A stretch of DNA of 53,636 nucleotides, taken from contig PACX01000024.1 in the NCBI GenBank assembly GCA_002702895.1, positions 1 through 53,636 of the forward strand, given 5' to 3'. Numbering within the stretch: position 1 is the first letter of the stretch; the number at the start of each line of letters is the position of its first letter. This DNA is from Flavobacteriaceae bacterium (lineage in GTDB: Bacteria > Bacteroidota > Bacteroidia > Flavobacteriales > Flavobacteriaceae). Under the pieces are notes generated by a model that was not told the origin of the DNA, searched no databases, and saw only the letters and a program-made list of their open reading frames with translations. The translations under genes and the position numbers were made by a program. Shown in pieces: positions 1-7,051 of the stretch.

Positions 1-790
1 CTTTTTGATAATTTGGAACTCTAATTCTTGCCTCCTTTATTTTTAATGAAGGTGTTTTTTTTAGCTTTTCAAGTAGTTTCATATAATATTTGTATGCCGT
101 GTAAACGCCAAAACGAGCTTCATTTGGAAGTAAAACAATACCCTTTAAAGCTATATTAAAATCATCTTCTATTTCCTCAATAATATTTTTTTTAGATTTT
201 TCATCAAATTTATTAACGTCAACTCCAGGAAAATAAGTTCTATTTAATGTTTCAAAATCTGTATTTATATCTCTTAAAAAATTAACTTTTTGAAAGGCAG
301 AACCAAGTGCCATAGCATATTTTTTTAAATCTTTATATAAAATATCATCTCCTTTAACAAAGATTTTGAGACACATAAGACCAACAGAATCAGCAGATCC
401 ATAAATATATTCTTTATAATCATTTTTATTACTGTAGGATTTTTTATTCAAATCCCATCTCATACTCCTTAAAAAAGCCTCAATTAATTTTATGTCAATT
501 TTATATTTATTTACAGTTTTTTGAAATGAATTTAGTATTGGATTTATACTTATTTTACGATTTATTGCTATATAAACATCTTCTTCAAGACTGTCAAGAA
601 TTTCCTTTTTTGGGTATTGATGAAAACTATCAACAATTTCATCTGCTATCCTGACAAATCCATAAACATTGTAAATATCTTGTCTTATTGAGTTATCAAT
701 AAGTTTTGTTGCTATTGAAAAAGAAGTGCTATATTTTTCTGTAACAACCTTACTTAGATCTTTAGATATTGAATCAAAAATTTTTTTCAT
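1..790 (-). CDS. crtB: phytoene/squalene synthase family protein (CrtB), 3' end beyond window
   Basis: Translation of the minus strand from the ATG at 790 gives about 263 residues with no stop before the window edge, so only the C-terminus (probably fewer than 25 residues) is missing. The two Asp-rich substrate motifs of trans-isoprenyl diphosphate synthases are present: DEIVD at residues 50-54 and LRDINTD at 172-178. These bind Mg2+ and diphosphate for head-to-head condensation of two geranylgeranyl diphosphates to phytoene, the first committed carotenoid step. In Flavobacteriia this gene usually sits with other crt genes, which would lie to the left. A palindrome lies 35 bp upstream (825-840). 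Squalene synthase is the alternative within the family; the lineage favours phytoene synthase. Confidence 0.87.
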   Translation of the reverse strand, partial: MKKIFDSISKDLSKVVTEKYSTSFSIATKLIDNSIRQDIYNVYGFVRIADEIVDSFHQYPKKEILDSLEEDVYIAINRKISINPILNSFQKTVNKYKIDIKLIEAFLRSMRWDLNKKSYSNKNDYKEYIYGSADSVGLMCLKIFVKGDDILYKDLKKYAMALGSAFQKVNFLRDINTDFETLNRTYFPGVDVNKFDEKSKKNIIEEIEDDFNIALKGIVLLPNEARFGVYTAYKYYMKLLEKLKKTPSLKIKEARIRVPNYQK

Positions 791-824
791 GTGAGAATTT
801 AATATATGAAATAAAACCCAACAA

Positions 825-840
825 TTTGTAAAATTACAAA
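825..840. promoter_or_regulatory. 16-bp inverted repeat upstream of crtB
   Basis: TTTGTAA-AA-TTACAAA: two perfect 7-base arms with a 2-base spacer, 35 bp before the crtB start codon and between crtB and the tRNA-Leu 3' end. Size, symmetry and position fit a dimeric regulator's operator. The TTGT...ACAA core resembles sites of CRP/FNR-type proteins, but no regulator can be assigned. It could also be chance in AT-rich DNA. Confidence 0.35.
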
Positions 841-882
841 AAACTAAAAAGTTACATTTGATATGTAATTGACGTATTTCTG

Positions 883-967
883 TGCGCACGAGAAGAGTCG
901 AACTTCCACAGGATTAACTCCTACTAGGCCCTCAACCTAGCGCGTCTACCAATTCCGCCACGTGCGC
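883..967 (-). tRNA. tRNA-Leu (anticodon GAG)
   Basis: Read on the minus strand from 967 this is a class II tRNA of 85 nt. The acceptor arms GCGCACG and CGTGCGC pair perfectly. The anticodon stem CTAGG/CCTAG encloses the loop TTGAGGG, giving anticodon GAG (CTC/CTT codons). There is a long variable arm and a T-arm containing TTCGA. The discriminator base is A and no CCA is encoded. It lies 4 nt after tRNA-Lys and is probably processed from the same transcript. Confidence 0.95.
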
Positions 968-971
968 AGTG

Positions 972-1044
972 TGACTTGACTGGGGTTCGAACCCAGGACC
1001 CTCTCCTTAAAAGGGAGATGCTCTACCAGCTGAGCTACCAAATC
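972..1044 (-). tRNA. tRNA-Lys (anticodon TTT)
   Basis: Minus strand, 73 nt. The acceptor stem GATTTGG/TCAAGTC pairs with two G-T wobbles, the D-arm has the usual AGCTGG loop, the anticodon stem TCTCC/GGAGA encloses CTTTTAA (anticodon TTT), and the T-arm is CTGGG-TTCGAAC-CCCAG. Discriminator A; CCA is not encoded. It is the promoter-proximal member of a Lys-Leu tRNA pair. Confidence 0.96.
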
Positions 1045-1065
1045 TTAACAATAATTGAATGGCTG

Positions 1066-1097
1066 CAAATATAGCTTCAATAAATTTATTATTCAAA
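1066..1097 (-). promoter_or_regulatory. Bacteroidota-type promoter for the tRNA-Lys/tRNA-Leu pair
   Basis: On the minus strand TTTG (1097-1094) is followed after 20 nt by TATATTTG (1073-1066), matching the Bacteroidota sigma-ABfr consensus TTTG-N19~22-TAnnTTTG. The mature tRNA-Lys begins 21 nt after the -7 box. This is one of the best promoter matches in the window. Confidence 0.7.
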
Positions 1098-1109
1098 GAG
1101 AATTTCTTA

Positions 1110-1117
1110 TAAATTTG
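1110..1117 (+). promoter_or_regulatory. possible -7 element for aroK
   Basis: TAAATTTG fits TAnnTTTG and ends 21 nt before the proposed aroK start. No convincing -33 TTG is seen at the expected distance, so this is a weak call. If real, it is divergent from and almost adjacent to the tRNA promoter. Confidence 0.3.
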
Positions 1118-1138
1118 TCAAAAATATATCTATAAAAA

Positions 1139-1687
1139 TTGAATAATTCTAAATTCCAAATTGACTCTAATATTATTATAATTGGATATATGGGAAGTGG
1201 AAAATCCTTAGTGTCTAAATCTTTAGCAAATATTTTAAATGTAAAATACTTAGATCTAGATGAGATTATAGAAAATAGAGAGAAAATGAAAATTTCAGAA
1301 ATTTTTGAACAAAAAGGAGAATTACAATTTAGAAGAATTGAAAAAGAAGTTTTATTAGATGTTCTAGAATCTTCTAAAAATAATGTTATTTCCTTAGGAG
1401 GAGGAACACCATGTTATTTTGATAATATGAGTTTGGTCAATACAAAATCTAAATACGTTTTTTACATAATAAATTCTAATAAAGTATTATCTAAAAGACT
1501 TTTTAAAGAAAGAAAGAATAGACCTGTTATTTCTAAAATAGAATCTTTAGATAAAATGATGGAATTTGTTTCTAAACATATTTTTGAGAGAATGCATTTT
1601 TACAATATGGCAAAGTATCATATAAATGCTGAAAAAAAAGATTTAGATCTAATTATAAATGAAATTATTGAAATTCTCAATCAATAA
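1139..1687 (+). CDS. aroK: shikimate kinase
   Basis: 182 residues, normal for the family. It has the Walker A motif GYMGSGKS (residues 16-23), the shikimate-binding DLD at 39-41, FRRIE, the SLGGG glycine cluster in the shikimate pocket, and the lid arginine in KNRP. The enzyme phosphorylates shikimate with ATP, the fifth step of chorismate synthesis; aroQ of the same pathway is at 45.6 kb. The start is TTG: an in-frame TAA lies two codons upstream and the first ATG falls inside the P-loop, so no ATG can serve. The last 11 bp overlap the convergent phosphoribosyltransferase gene. Confidence 0.93.
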   Translation: MNNSKFQIDSNIIIIGYMGSGKSLVSKSLANILNVKYLDLDEIIENREKMKISEIFEQKGELQFRRIEKEVLLDVLESSKNNVISLGGGTPCYFDNMSLVNTKSKYVFYIINSNKVLSKRLFKERKNRPVISKIESLDKMMEFVSKHIFERMHFYNMAKYHINAEKKDLDLIINEIIEILNQ

Positions 1688-2177
1688 TTGCATATGATTT
1701 ATTTTTATCAAAAACTACATTTACATTTTCTTTAATAGAGGTTGATAATGAAATCCCTTTAAAATCAATTTTTATTGGAAATTTTTTATGGTTTCTGTCA
1801 ATTAAAACAGCAGTATTGAAGTTTGATAAGGGAATTTCCAATAAATATTTAACACCATATATAAGAGTTTTTCCAGAATTTAAAACATCATCAATTAATA
1901 CAATAGATTTATTTTTTATTTGAACTAAGTCAAAATCAAATTCAATATTTTTGAACGGATTTTTTTTATTTATTTTTAAACAGCATAAATTAATTTTTGA
2001 ATTAGAAATAGTTTTTAATTCTTTTTGAATTAATTTCGAAAGTATATATCCATTTTTATGTATGCCTATTAAAAATATCTCAGATTCATTTTGATTATTC
2101 TCATGAATTTGAAAGGCAATTCTCTTAATAATTTTATCGATTTTATCTTGATTCAATATTTTATTATGTTCTTTCAA
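1677..2177 (-). CDS. phosphoribosyltransferase, PyrR-like
   Basis: 166 residues with the type I phosphoribosyltransferase PRPP loop VLIDDVLNSGKTL (about residues 92-104), an N-terminal helix-rich segment and an IGIHKNGY motif as in PyrR. PyrR proteins bind UMP and regulate pyrimidine genes or have weak uracil phosphoribosyltransferase activity; whether either applies here cannot be told, since no pyr gene is nearby. The start is TTG at 2177 because there is no earlier in-frame ATG and no internal ATG before the conserved region. It converges on aroK with an 11-bp overlap. Confidence 0.75.
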   Translation of the reverse strand: MKEHNKILNQDKIDKIIKRIAFQIHENNQNESEIFLIGIHKNGYILSKLIQKELKTISNSKINLCCLKINKKNPFKNIEFDFDLVQIKNKSIVLIDDVLNSGKTLIYGVKYLLEIPLSNFNTAVLIDRNHKKFPIKIDFKGISLSTSIKENVNVVFDKNKSYAIID

Positions 2178-2286
2178 TTTTCTGTATAAAGAGATAAATA
2201 TACCTATTCTAATGACAATATTATATCTATTTTTATTAGATTAAAAAATATAAGAAAATTGTATCTTGCGCCATATTAATTTGATT

Positions 2287-3288
2287 ATGAAAAATTTTTT
2301 CAAAATACTTTTTTATAATTTCTTTTTGATTGCTCTTATATATTCATGTTCAAGTGATTCTAATAATGATGATCAGGCTGCACCACCTAATGATATTGGC
2401 CCGCAGTATATTGCAGAAAATGATTCAATAATAGAGTTTCTTAAAACACATTTTTATAATTACGAAGATTTTGAAAACTTACCTTCTAATCAAAAAGTTG
2501 AATTGGTAATTGATACTATAGATGGAGATAATTCTACCAAAACACCTCTTTACGATCAAGTTAGTACTATGTCTATTAATATTGAAGATGAAAATGAAAA
2601 TATGGTTGCTCATAATTTGTATTATATAATTAATAGAGAAGGAAATGGTGCTAATCCTACTGTAGCTGATTCTGTTTTTGTTTCATATAAGGGTATGTTA
2701 CTTGGAAAATCAACTTTTGACTCAAGAAAAAATCCTATTTGGTTGGATCAAACTTCTGTAGTTCGAGGTTTTCAAGAATTTACACCCCTACTTAAAAGAG
2801 GAGATATTATAATTAATAATGATGGCACTTATTCTTTTGATAATTTTGGAATAGGAATGGTAATATTTCCATCTGGACTAGGCTATTATAATAATGGTAC
2901 CGCTACAATTCCAGCATATTCTCCTCTTATATTTCAAATCAGTTTACATACACTTTCTATTGCTGATCATGATGCTGATGGAATTGATTCAATTAATGAG
3001 GATTTGAATAAGGATCATTTGTTTAATAATGATGATACAGATTCAGATAATTTACCTAATTATAGAGATTCTGATGATGATGGTGATGGAGTTGTAACTA
3101 AAGATGATTACGATTATAATGGAGATGGAGTTGCTGACGATACAGATGGGGATGGAACTCCAAATTACTTGGATAATGATGATGATGGGGATGGAATTTT
3201 AACCATTGATGAATATGATGTTGACGGAGATGGAGTAGCTGATGATACAGATGGTGATGGAATTCCAGATTATTTAGATAATGATTAA
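2287..3288 (+). CDS. FKBP-type peptidyl-prolyl isomerase lipoprotein with Asp-rich TSP3-like Ca-binding tail
   Basis: From the ATG at 2287 the protein has 333 residues and begins with a lipoprotein signal ending in [13 protein letters not shown] at 2266 would add seven residues without improving the signal. Residues about 100-230 look like an FKBP fold, with [16 protein letters not shown] and a [13 protein letters not shown] end matching the FKBP12 strands and hydrophobic pocket. From about residue 233 to the C-terminus there is an array of DxDxDG motifs ([43 protein letters not shown]) typical of thrombospondin type 3 or dockerin-like calcium-binding repeats. It is probably an envelope foldase or stalk anchored in the outer membrane. 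The next gene is convergent, 4 bp away. Confidence 0.78.
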   Translation: MKNFFKILFYNFFLIALIYSCSSDSNNDDQAAPPNDIGPQYIAENDSIIEFLKTHFYNYEDFENLPSNQKVELVIDTIDGDNSTKTPLYDQVSTMSINIEDENENMVAHNLYYIINREGNGANPTVADSVFVSYKGMLLGKSTFDSRKNPIWLDQTSVVRGFQEFTPLLKRGDIIINNDGTYSFDNFGIGMVIFPSGLGYYNNGTATIPAYSPLIFQISLHTLSIADHDADGIDSINEDLNKDHLFNNDDTDSDNLPNYRDSDDDGDGVVTKDDYDYNGDGVADDTDGDGTPNYLDNDDDGDGILTIDEYDVDGDGVADDTDGDGIPDYLDND

Positions 3289-3292
3289 GTTT

Positions 3293-3922
3293 TTACAAGT
3301 AAAAAGACAAAGCTAAAAGATATAATTTTCCAGAAGATGTTATAAATTGATTTTTATTCCCAATAGAATTTTTCATATAATTTATTTCGTTTTTTTTAAA
3401 ACCTCTTTCTGCTCTAATATCAATTTCAAATCTTAAAAATTTAACCCCAAATCCATATTGTAATCCTATACGGTAATCATTTTTTAAATCATCTATATTG
3501 AAATTATCAAAATTCACTTTCTTTATATATTCAAATCTAGGTCCAACAAAAATGTTTAAATTCTTAAAAAATTTATAACCAATCATAACAGGAATATCAA
3601 ATTTCTTTTGATCAAAATTTGTAATAACATTTTTTGTTTGAACAAGAATATAAGGGATGTCGTAACTATTTTTTATTTGAGTAAAATTAAACTCTGGTTT
3701 TAAATAAAAGTCTTTAATTTTAAGTTTTAAAAAAATTCCGAAATGTTGACCATTCCTAGATTCAAAAATATTTATTTTATTATCAATAGATTCAATATCT
3801 GCTGTAATATTTAATTGACTATTAAAATTTATACCAGCTTTTAATCCATAATCTATGGAAATAAGTTGCCCATATGAAAAATTTATAAAAAAAAATAAAA
3901 AAAAAAGAATTAAGTTTTTCAA
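3293..3922 (-). CDS. outer membrane beta-barrel protein (PorT-like family)
   Basis: 209 residues starting with a clear signal peptide (KNLILFFLFFFINFSYGQ). The rest alternates polar and hydrophobic residues in short strands (GLKAGINFN, FYLKPEFNFTQ, FGVKFLRFEIDIRAERGF) and ends in an aromatic LALSFYL, as in small outer-membrane barrels of the Bacteroidota PorT/OMP_b-brl family. The start is TTG at 3922, immediately after the TAA of the transketolase gene: the preceding in-frame codon is that stop, and no ATG exists before residue 180. It is therefore probably the last gene of the transketolase operon. Function unknown. Confidence 0.7.
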   Translation of the reverse strand: MKNLILFFLFFFINFSYGQLISIDYGLKAGINFNSQLNITADIESIDNKINIFESRNGQHFGIFLKLKIKDFYLKPEFNFTQIKNSYDIPYILVQTKNVITNFDQKKFDIPVMIGYKFFKNLNIFVGPRFEYIKKVNFDNFNIDDLKNDYRIGLQYGFGVKFLRFEIDIRAERGFKKNEINYMKNSIGNKNQFITSSGKLYLLALSFYL

Positions 3923-4876
3923 TTATTTTCTTTTGATCACTTTAATAACTGAATCAATTATTGATTCATAATTAATACCATACTTTTTCATTAATTGCTG
4001 AGGAGTTCCAGATTCACCAAATGTATCATTTGTAGCAACAAATTCTTGAGGAACAGGATTGTTTTTTACTAAAACTCTTGAAACACTTTCTCCTAATCCT
4101 CCTAGATAGTTGTGTTCCTCTGCTGTTACAACACATCCTGTTTTATTAACTGATTTTAGAATTTCTTCATCATCTAATGGTTTAATGGTATGTATGTTTA
4201 AAACATCAACAGAAATTCCTTTATTATATAAAAATTTTGCTGCCTCTAAGGCTTCCCATACTAAATGTCCAGTTGCTATAATTGTTGCATCAGATCCATC
4301 TTGTAATTTTACAGCTTTACCAATTTTAAAATTCTGATTACTAGAAGTGAAAACAGGAACTGACGGTCTTCCGAATCTTAGATAAACAGGTCCTTTATAT
4401 TCAGCTATTGCAATTGTTGCCGCTTTAGTTTGGTTGTAATCACAAGGGTTAATAACTACCATCCCTGGTAACATCTTCATAAGTCCTAAATCTTCTAAAA
4501 TTTGATGTGTAGCTCCGTCTTCTCCTAAGGTGAGTCCAGCATGAGAAGCACATATTTTAACATTTTTATTTGAATATGCAATTGACTGACGAATTTGATC
4601 ATATACTCTACCAGTAGAAAAATTTGCAAAAGTACCCGTAAATGGAATTTTACCTCCAATTGTTAGACCAGCAGCAATTCCCATCATATTAGCTTCAGCT
4701 ACTCCAACTTGAAAGAAACGATTTGGATTTTCATTTATAAATTCATTCATTTTTAGTGAACCAACTAAGTCTGCACATAAAGCAACTACATTAGGATTTT
4801 TTCTACCAAGTTCAGCTAAACCAGCACCAAATCCACTTCTTGTATCTTTCTTTTCTTTAAAAGTGTATGATTTCAT
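3923..4876 (-). CDS. transketolase, C-terminal (pyrimidine-binding plus regulatory domain) subunit
   Basis: 317 residues covering the Pyr domain and the C-terminal domain of transketolase: ARPAxxA-type opening, the cofactor-proximal Glu in FQVGVAEANMMGIAAGL, HAGLTLGEDGATHQ, VAEEHNYLGGLGE and a DTFGESGTP end. It pairs with the upstream TPP-binding subunit to give a two-chain transketolase transferring two-carbon units in the pentose phosphate pathway. It begins 9 bp after the partner gene ends, so the two are co-transcribed. The split is normal for Bacteroidota and is not a frameshift. Confidence 0.92.
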   Translation of the reverse strand: MKSYTFKEKKDTRSGFGAGLAELGRKNPNVVALCADLVGSLKMNEFINENPNRFFQVGVAEANMMGIAAGLTIGGKIPFTGTFANFSTGRVYDQIRQSIAYSNKNVKICASHAGLTLGEDGATHQILEDLGLMKMLPGMVVINPCDYNQTKAATIAIAEYKGPVYLRFGRPSVPVFTSSNQNFKIGKAVKLQDGSDATIIATGHLVWEALEAAKFLYNKGISVDVLNIHTIKPLDDEEILKSVNKTGCVVTAEEHNYLGGLGESVSRVLVKNNPVPQEFVATNDTFGESGTPQQLMKKYGINYESIIDSVIKVIKRK

Positions 4877-4885
4877 TAATAAAAT

Positions 4886-5731
4886 TTAGTAGTCTCCCAA
4901 AGTTTCTTTGTTTTGTGCTAATGCAGATTCCAATTGTTCATCATTTGGGGCTTTGCCATGCCAAGCATGAGTATGCATCATAAAATCAACTCCATTACCC
5001 ATCATTGTTTTAAGCAAAACACATACAGGTTTTTTTTTTCCAGTTAATGATTTAGCTTTTTTCATTCCATTGAAAATTTCAGACAGATCATTTCCTTTTT
5101 CAATTTCAATGACAGTCCAGTCAAATGCTTCAAATTTATTTTTTAAACTTCCCATTCTTAATACATCGTCAGTTGATCCATCAATCTGTTTTCCATTTAA
5201 ATCAATAGTAGCAATTAGATTATCAATTTTTCTAGCTGAAGCATACATAATTGCTTCCCAATTTTGACCTTCTTGAAGCTCGCCATCTCCATGAAGACTA
5301 TAAATTAAATTTGGATCATTATTTAGTTTTTTTGCTTCACTTGCACCAATAGCAACCGAAAGCCCTTGTCCTAACGAGCCTGAAGCAATTCTTACACCAG
5401 GAAGTCCTTCATGTGTTGTTGGGTGCCCTTGTAGTCTAGAGTTTAATAATCTAAAAGTATTTAATTCTTCAATTTTAAAATATCCTGAACGAGCTAATAC
5501 ACTATAAAAGACCGGAGATATATGTCCATTTGAAAGAAAAAATAAATCTTCTCCAATTCCGTCCATATTAAAACCTGCTTTTCTATTCAAAATTGTTGAG
5601 TATAGGGCAACAAAAAATTCAGTACAACCTAATGACCCGCCAGGATGTCCGGAGTTTACTTTATGGACCATTCTTAAAATATCTCTACGAACTTGAGTAA
5701 CAAAATCAGATAGATTACTTAATTCAGTCAT
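4886..5731 (-). CDS. transketolase, N-terminal (TPP-binding) subunit
   Basis: 281 residues matching the TPP-binding half of transketolase: HPGGSLGCTE, LSNGHISPVFY, the GDGELQEGQNWEA thiamine diphosphate motif and the conserved His-rich end HTHAWHGKAPN. It acts with the downstream subunit on ketose and aldose phosphates. It is the first gene of the minus-strand transcript tktN-tktC-barrel. The 187-bp upstream region is shared with the divergent tgt and contains three DnaA-box-like repeats. Confidence 0.92.
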   Translation of the reverse strand: MTELSNLSDFVTQVRRDILRMVHKVNSGHPGGSLGCTEFFVALYSTILNRKAGFNMDGIGEDLFFLSNGHISPVFYSVLARSGYFKIEELNTFRLLNSRLQGHPTTHEGLPGVRIASGSLGQGLSVAIGASEAKKLNNDPNLIYSLHGDGELQEGQNWEAIMYASARKIDNLIATIDLNGKQIDGSTDDVLRMGSLKNKFEAFDWTVIEIEKGNDLSEIFNGMKKAKSLTGKKKPVCVLLKTMMGNGVDFMMHTHAWHGKAPNDEQLESALAQNKETLGDY

Positions 5732-5819
5732 TTAGAGAATAAAAATTGAATGATAAAAGTATAATTAATAAGGATTTTATAAAAATATTATGAATGTATT
5801 TTTAACCAAATATATCGAT

Positions 5820-5865
5820 TTGTTGATAAGCTATATTAATTGTTGATAAAATAAATTGTTTATAA
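5820..5865. repeat. three DnaA-box-like direct repeats in the tgt/transketolase intergenic region
   Basis: TTGTTGATAA at 5820-5829 and again at 5840-5849 (20-bp period), then TTGTTTATAA at 5856-5865. On the other strand these read TTATCAACAA, TTATCAACAA and TTATAAACAA, each containing TTATnnACA, the degenerate DnaA box. They lie in AT-rich divergent intergenic DNA. They may be a replication-origin element, a DnaA-regulated promoter or a regulator operator. The strand layout of the window does not favour an origin here. Confidence 0.4.
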
Positions 5866-5918
5866 ATCATATAGATTAAATTGCACATATAATTATATTT
5901 ATAAATTCTGAAATTGAT

Positions 5919-7049
5919 ATGGAATTTGAATTAAATATTACAGATTTAAAATCAAAAGCAAGGGCAGGTGTTATATCTACTGATCACGGAATAATAGAAA
6001 CTCCAATATTTATGCCTGTTGGTACTGCTGCAACCATAAAAGGTGTTCATCAAAGGGATGTTGAAAATGAAATAAATCCTGATATTATTCTATCAAATAC
6101 ATATCACTTGTATTTAAGGCCTGGTGAAAATATAATTAAAAAAGCAGGTGGAATACATAAATTTATGAATTGGAATAGAAGTATTTTAACTGATAGTGGT
6201 GGTTATCAAGTATATTCTTTGTCAAATAATAGAAAAATTAAAGAAGAAGGTGTAGAGTTTAAATCTCATATTGATGGTTCATTACATTTTTTTTCACCTG
6301 AAAGAGCTATTAAAATTCAAAAATCAATTGGAGCAGATATAATTATGGCTTTTGATGAATGCGCTCCATATCCTTGTGAATTTAATTATGCAAAAAAATC
6401 TATGGAAATGACTCATAGATGGTTAAAAAGATGTTTTAAAGAATTTAAAAATACGGCTCCCAAATTCGATTATAATCAAACCCTTTTTCCAATTGTTCAA
6501 GGAAGTACATATAAAGATTTGAGAATTCATTCAGCAGAATTTATTGCTAATACTCAAGCAGAAGGAAATGCAATTGGAGGACTTTCAGTTGGAGAACCAG
6601 CAGAAGAAATGTATGGAATGACTGAAGTTGTTTGTAATATTCTCCCTAAAGATAAACCAAGATATTTGATGGGTGTTGGAACTCCAATTAATTTATTAGA
6701 AAATATATCCTTGGGAATAGATATGTTTGACTGTGTAATGCCATCAAGAAATGCTAGAAATGGAATGCTTTTTACTATTGATGGAACAATTAATATTAAA
6801 AACAAAAAGTGGAAAGATAATTTTGATGAAATAGATTCTAATAATTATTCGTTTGTTGACTTAAGCTATTCTAAAGCTTATTTAAGACATCTTTTTATTA
6901 CTAAAGAAGCATTAGGAAGACAAATTGCAACAATTCATAATTTAGCATTTTATATTTGGTTAGTGAAAGAAGCAAGAAAACAAATAATAAAAGGCACCTT
7001 TTTTGAATGGAAATGTAAGATGATTAAAAGAATGAACAACAGATTGTAA
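5919..7049 (+). CDS. tgt: tRNA-guanine transglycosylase (queuine tRNA-ribosyltransferase)
   Basis: 376 residues, usual length. The general-base Asp92 lies in TDSGGYQV and the nucleophile Asp271 in MFDCVMPSRNARNG; PVGTAATIKGV and the base-recognition GGLSVGEP are also present. The enzyme swaps guanine 34 for preQ1 in tRNAs with GUN anticodons. The region that normally carries the CxCxxC zinc ligands (about residues 303-318) holds no Cys, although His340 in ATIHN is kept; from memory this is usual for Bacteroidota Tgt. It is followed after 2 bp by an LptF/LptG permease, as is common in Flavobacteriia. Confidence 0.95.
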   Translation: MEFELNITDLKSKARAGVISTDHGIIETPIFMPVGTAATIKGVHQRDVENEINPDIILSNTYHLYLRPGENIIKKAGGIHKFMNWNRSILTDSGGYQVYSLSNNRKIKEEGVEFKSHIDGSLHFFSPERAIKIQKSIGADIIMAFDECAPYPCEFNYAKKSMEMTHRWLKRCFKEFKNTAPKFDYNQTLFPIVQGSTYKDLRIHSAEFIANTQAEGNAIGGLSVGEPAEEMYGMTEVVCNILPKDKPRYLMGVGTPINLLENISLGIDMFDCVMPSRNARNGMLFTIDGTINIKNKKWKDNFDEIDSNNYSFVDLSYSKAYLRHLFITKEALGRQIATIHNLAFYIWLVKEARKQIIKGTFFEWKCKMIKRMNNRL

Positions 7050-7051
7050 TA

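Noticed and set aside
4110-4337. Open frame of 75 codons on the plus strand inside the transketolase C-terminal gene
   Set aside because: Antisense to a clearly conserved gene, no family resemblance, composition follows the opposite strand.
3923-5731. Transketolase as a frameshifted single gene
   Set aside because: Each half has its own start and a 9-bp gap separates them; the two-gene form is normal in this phylum.
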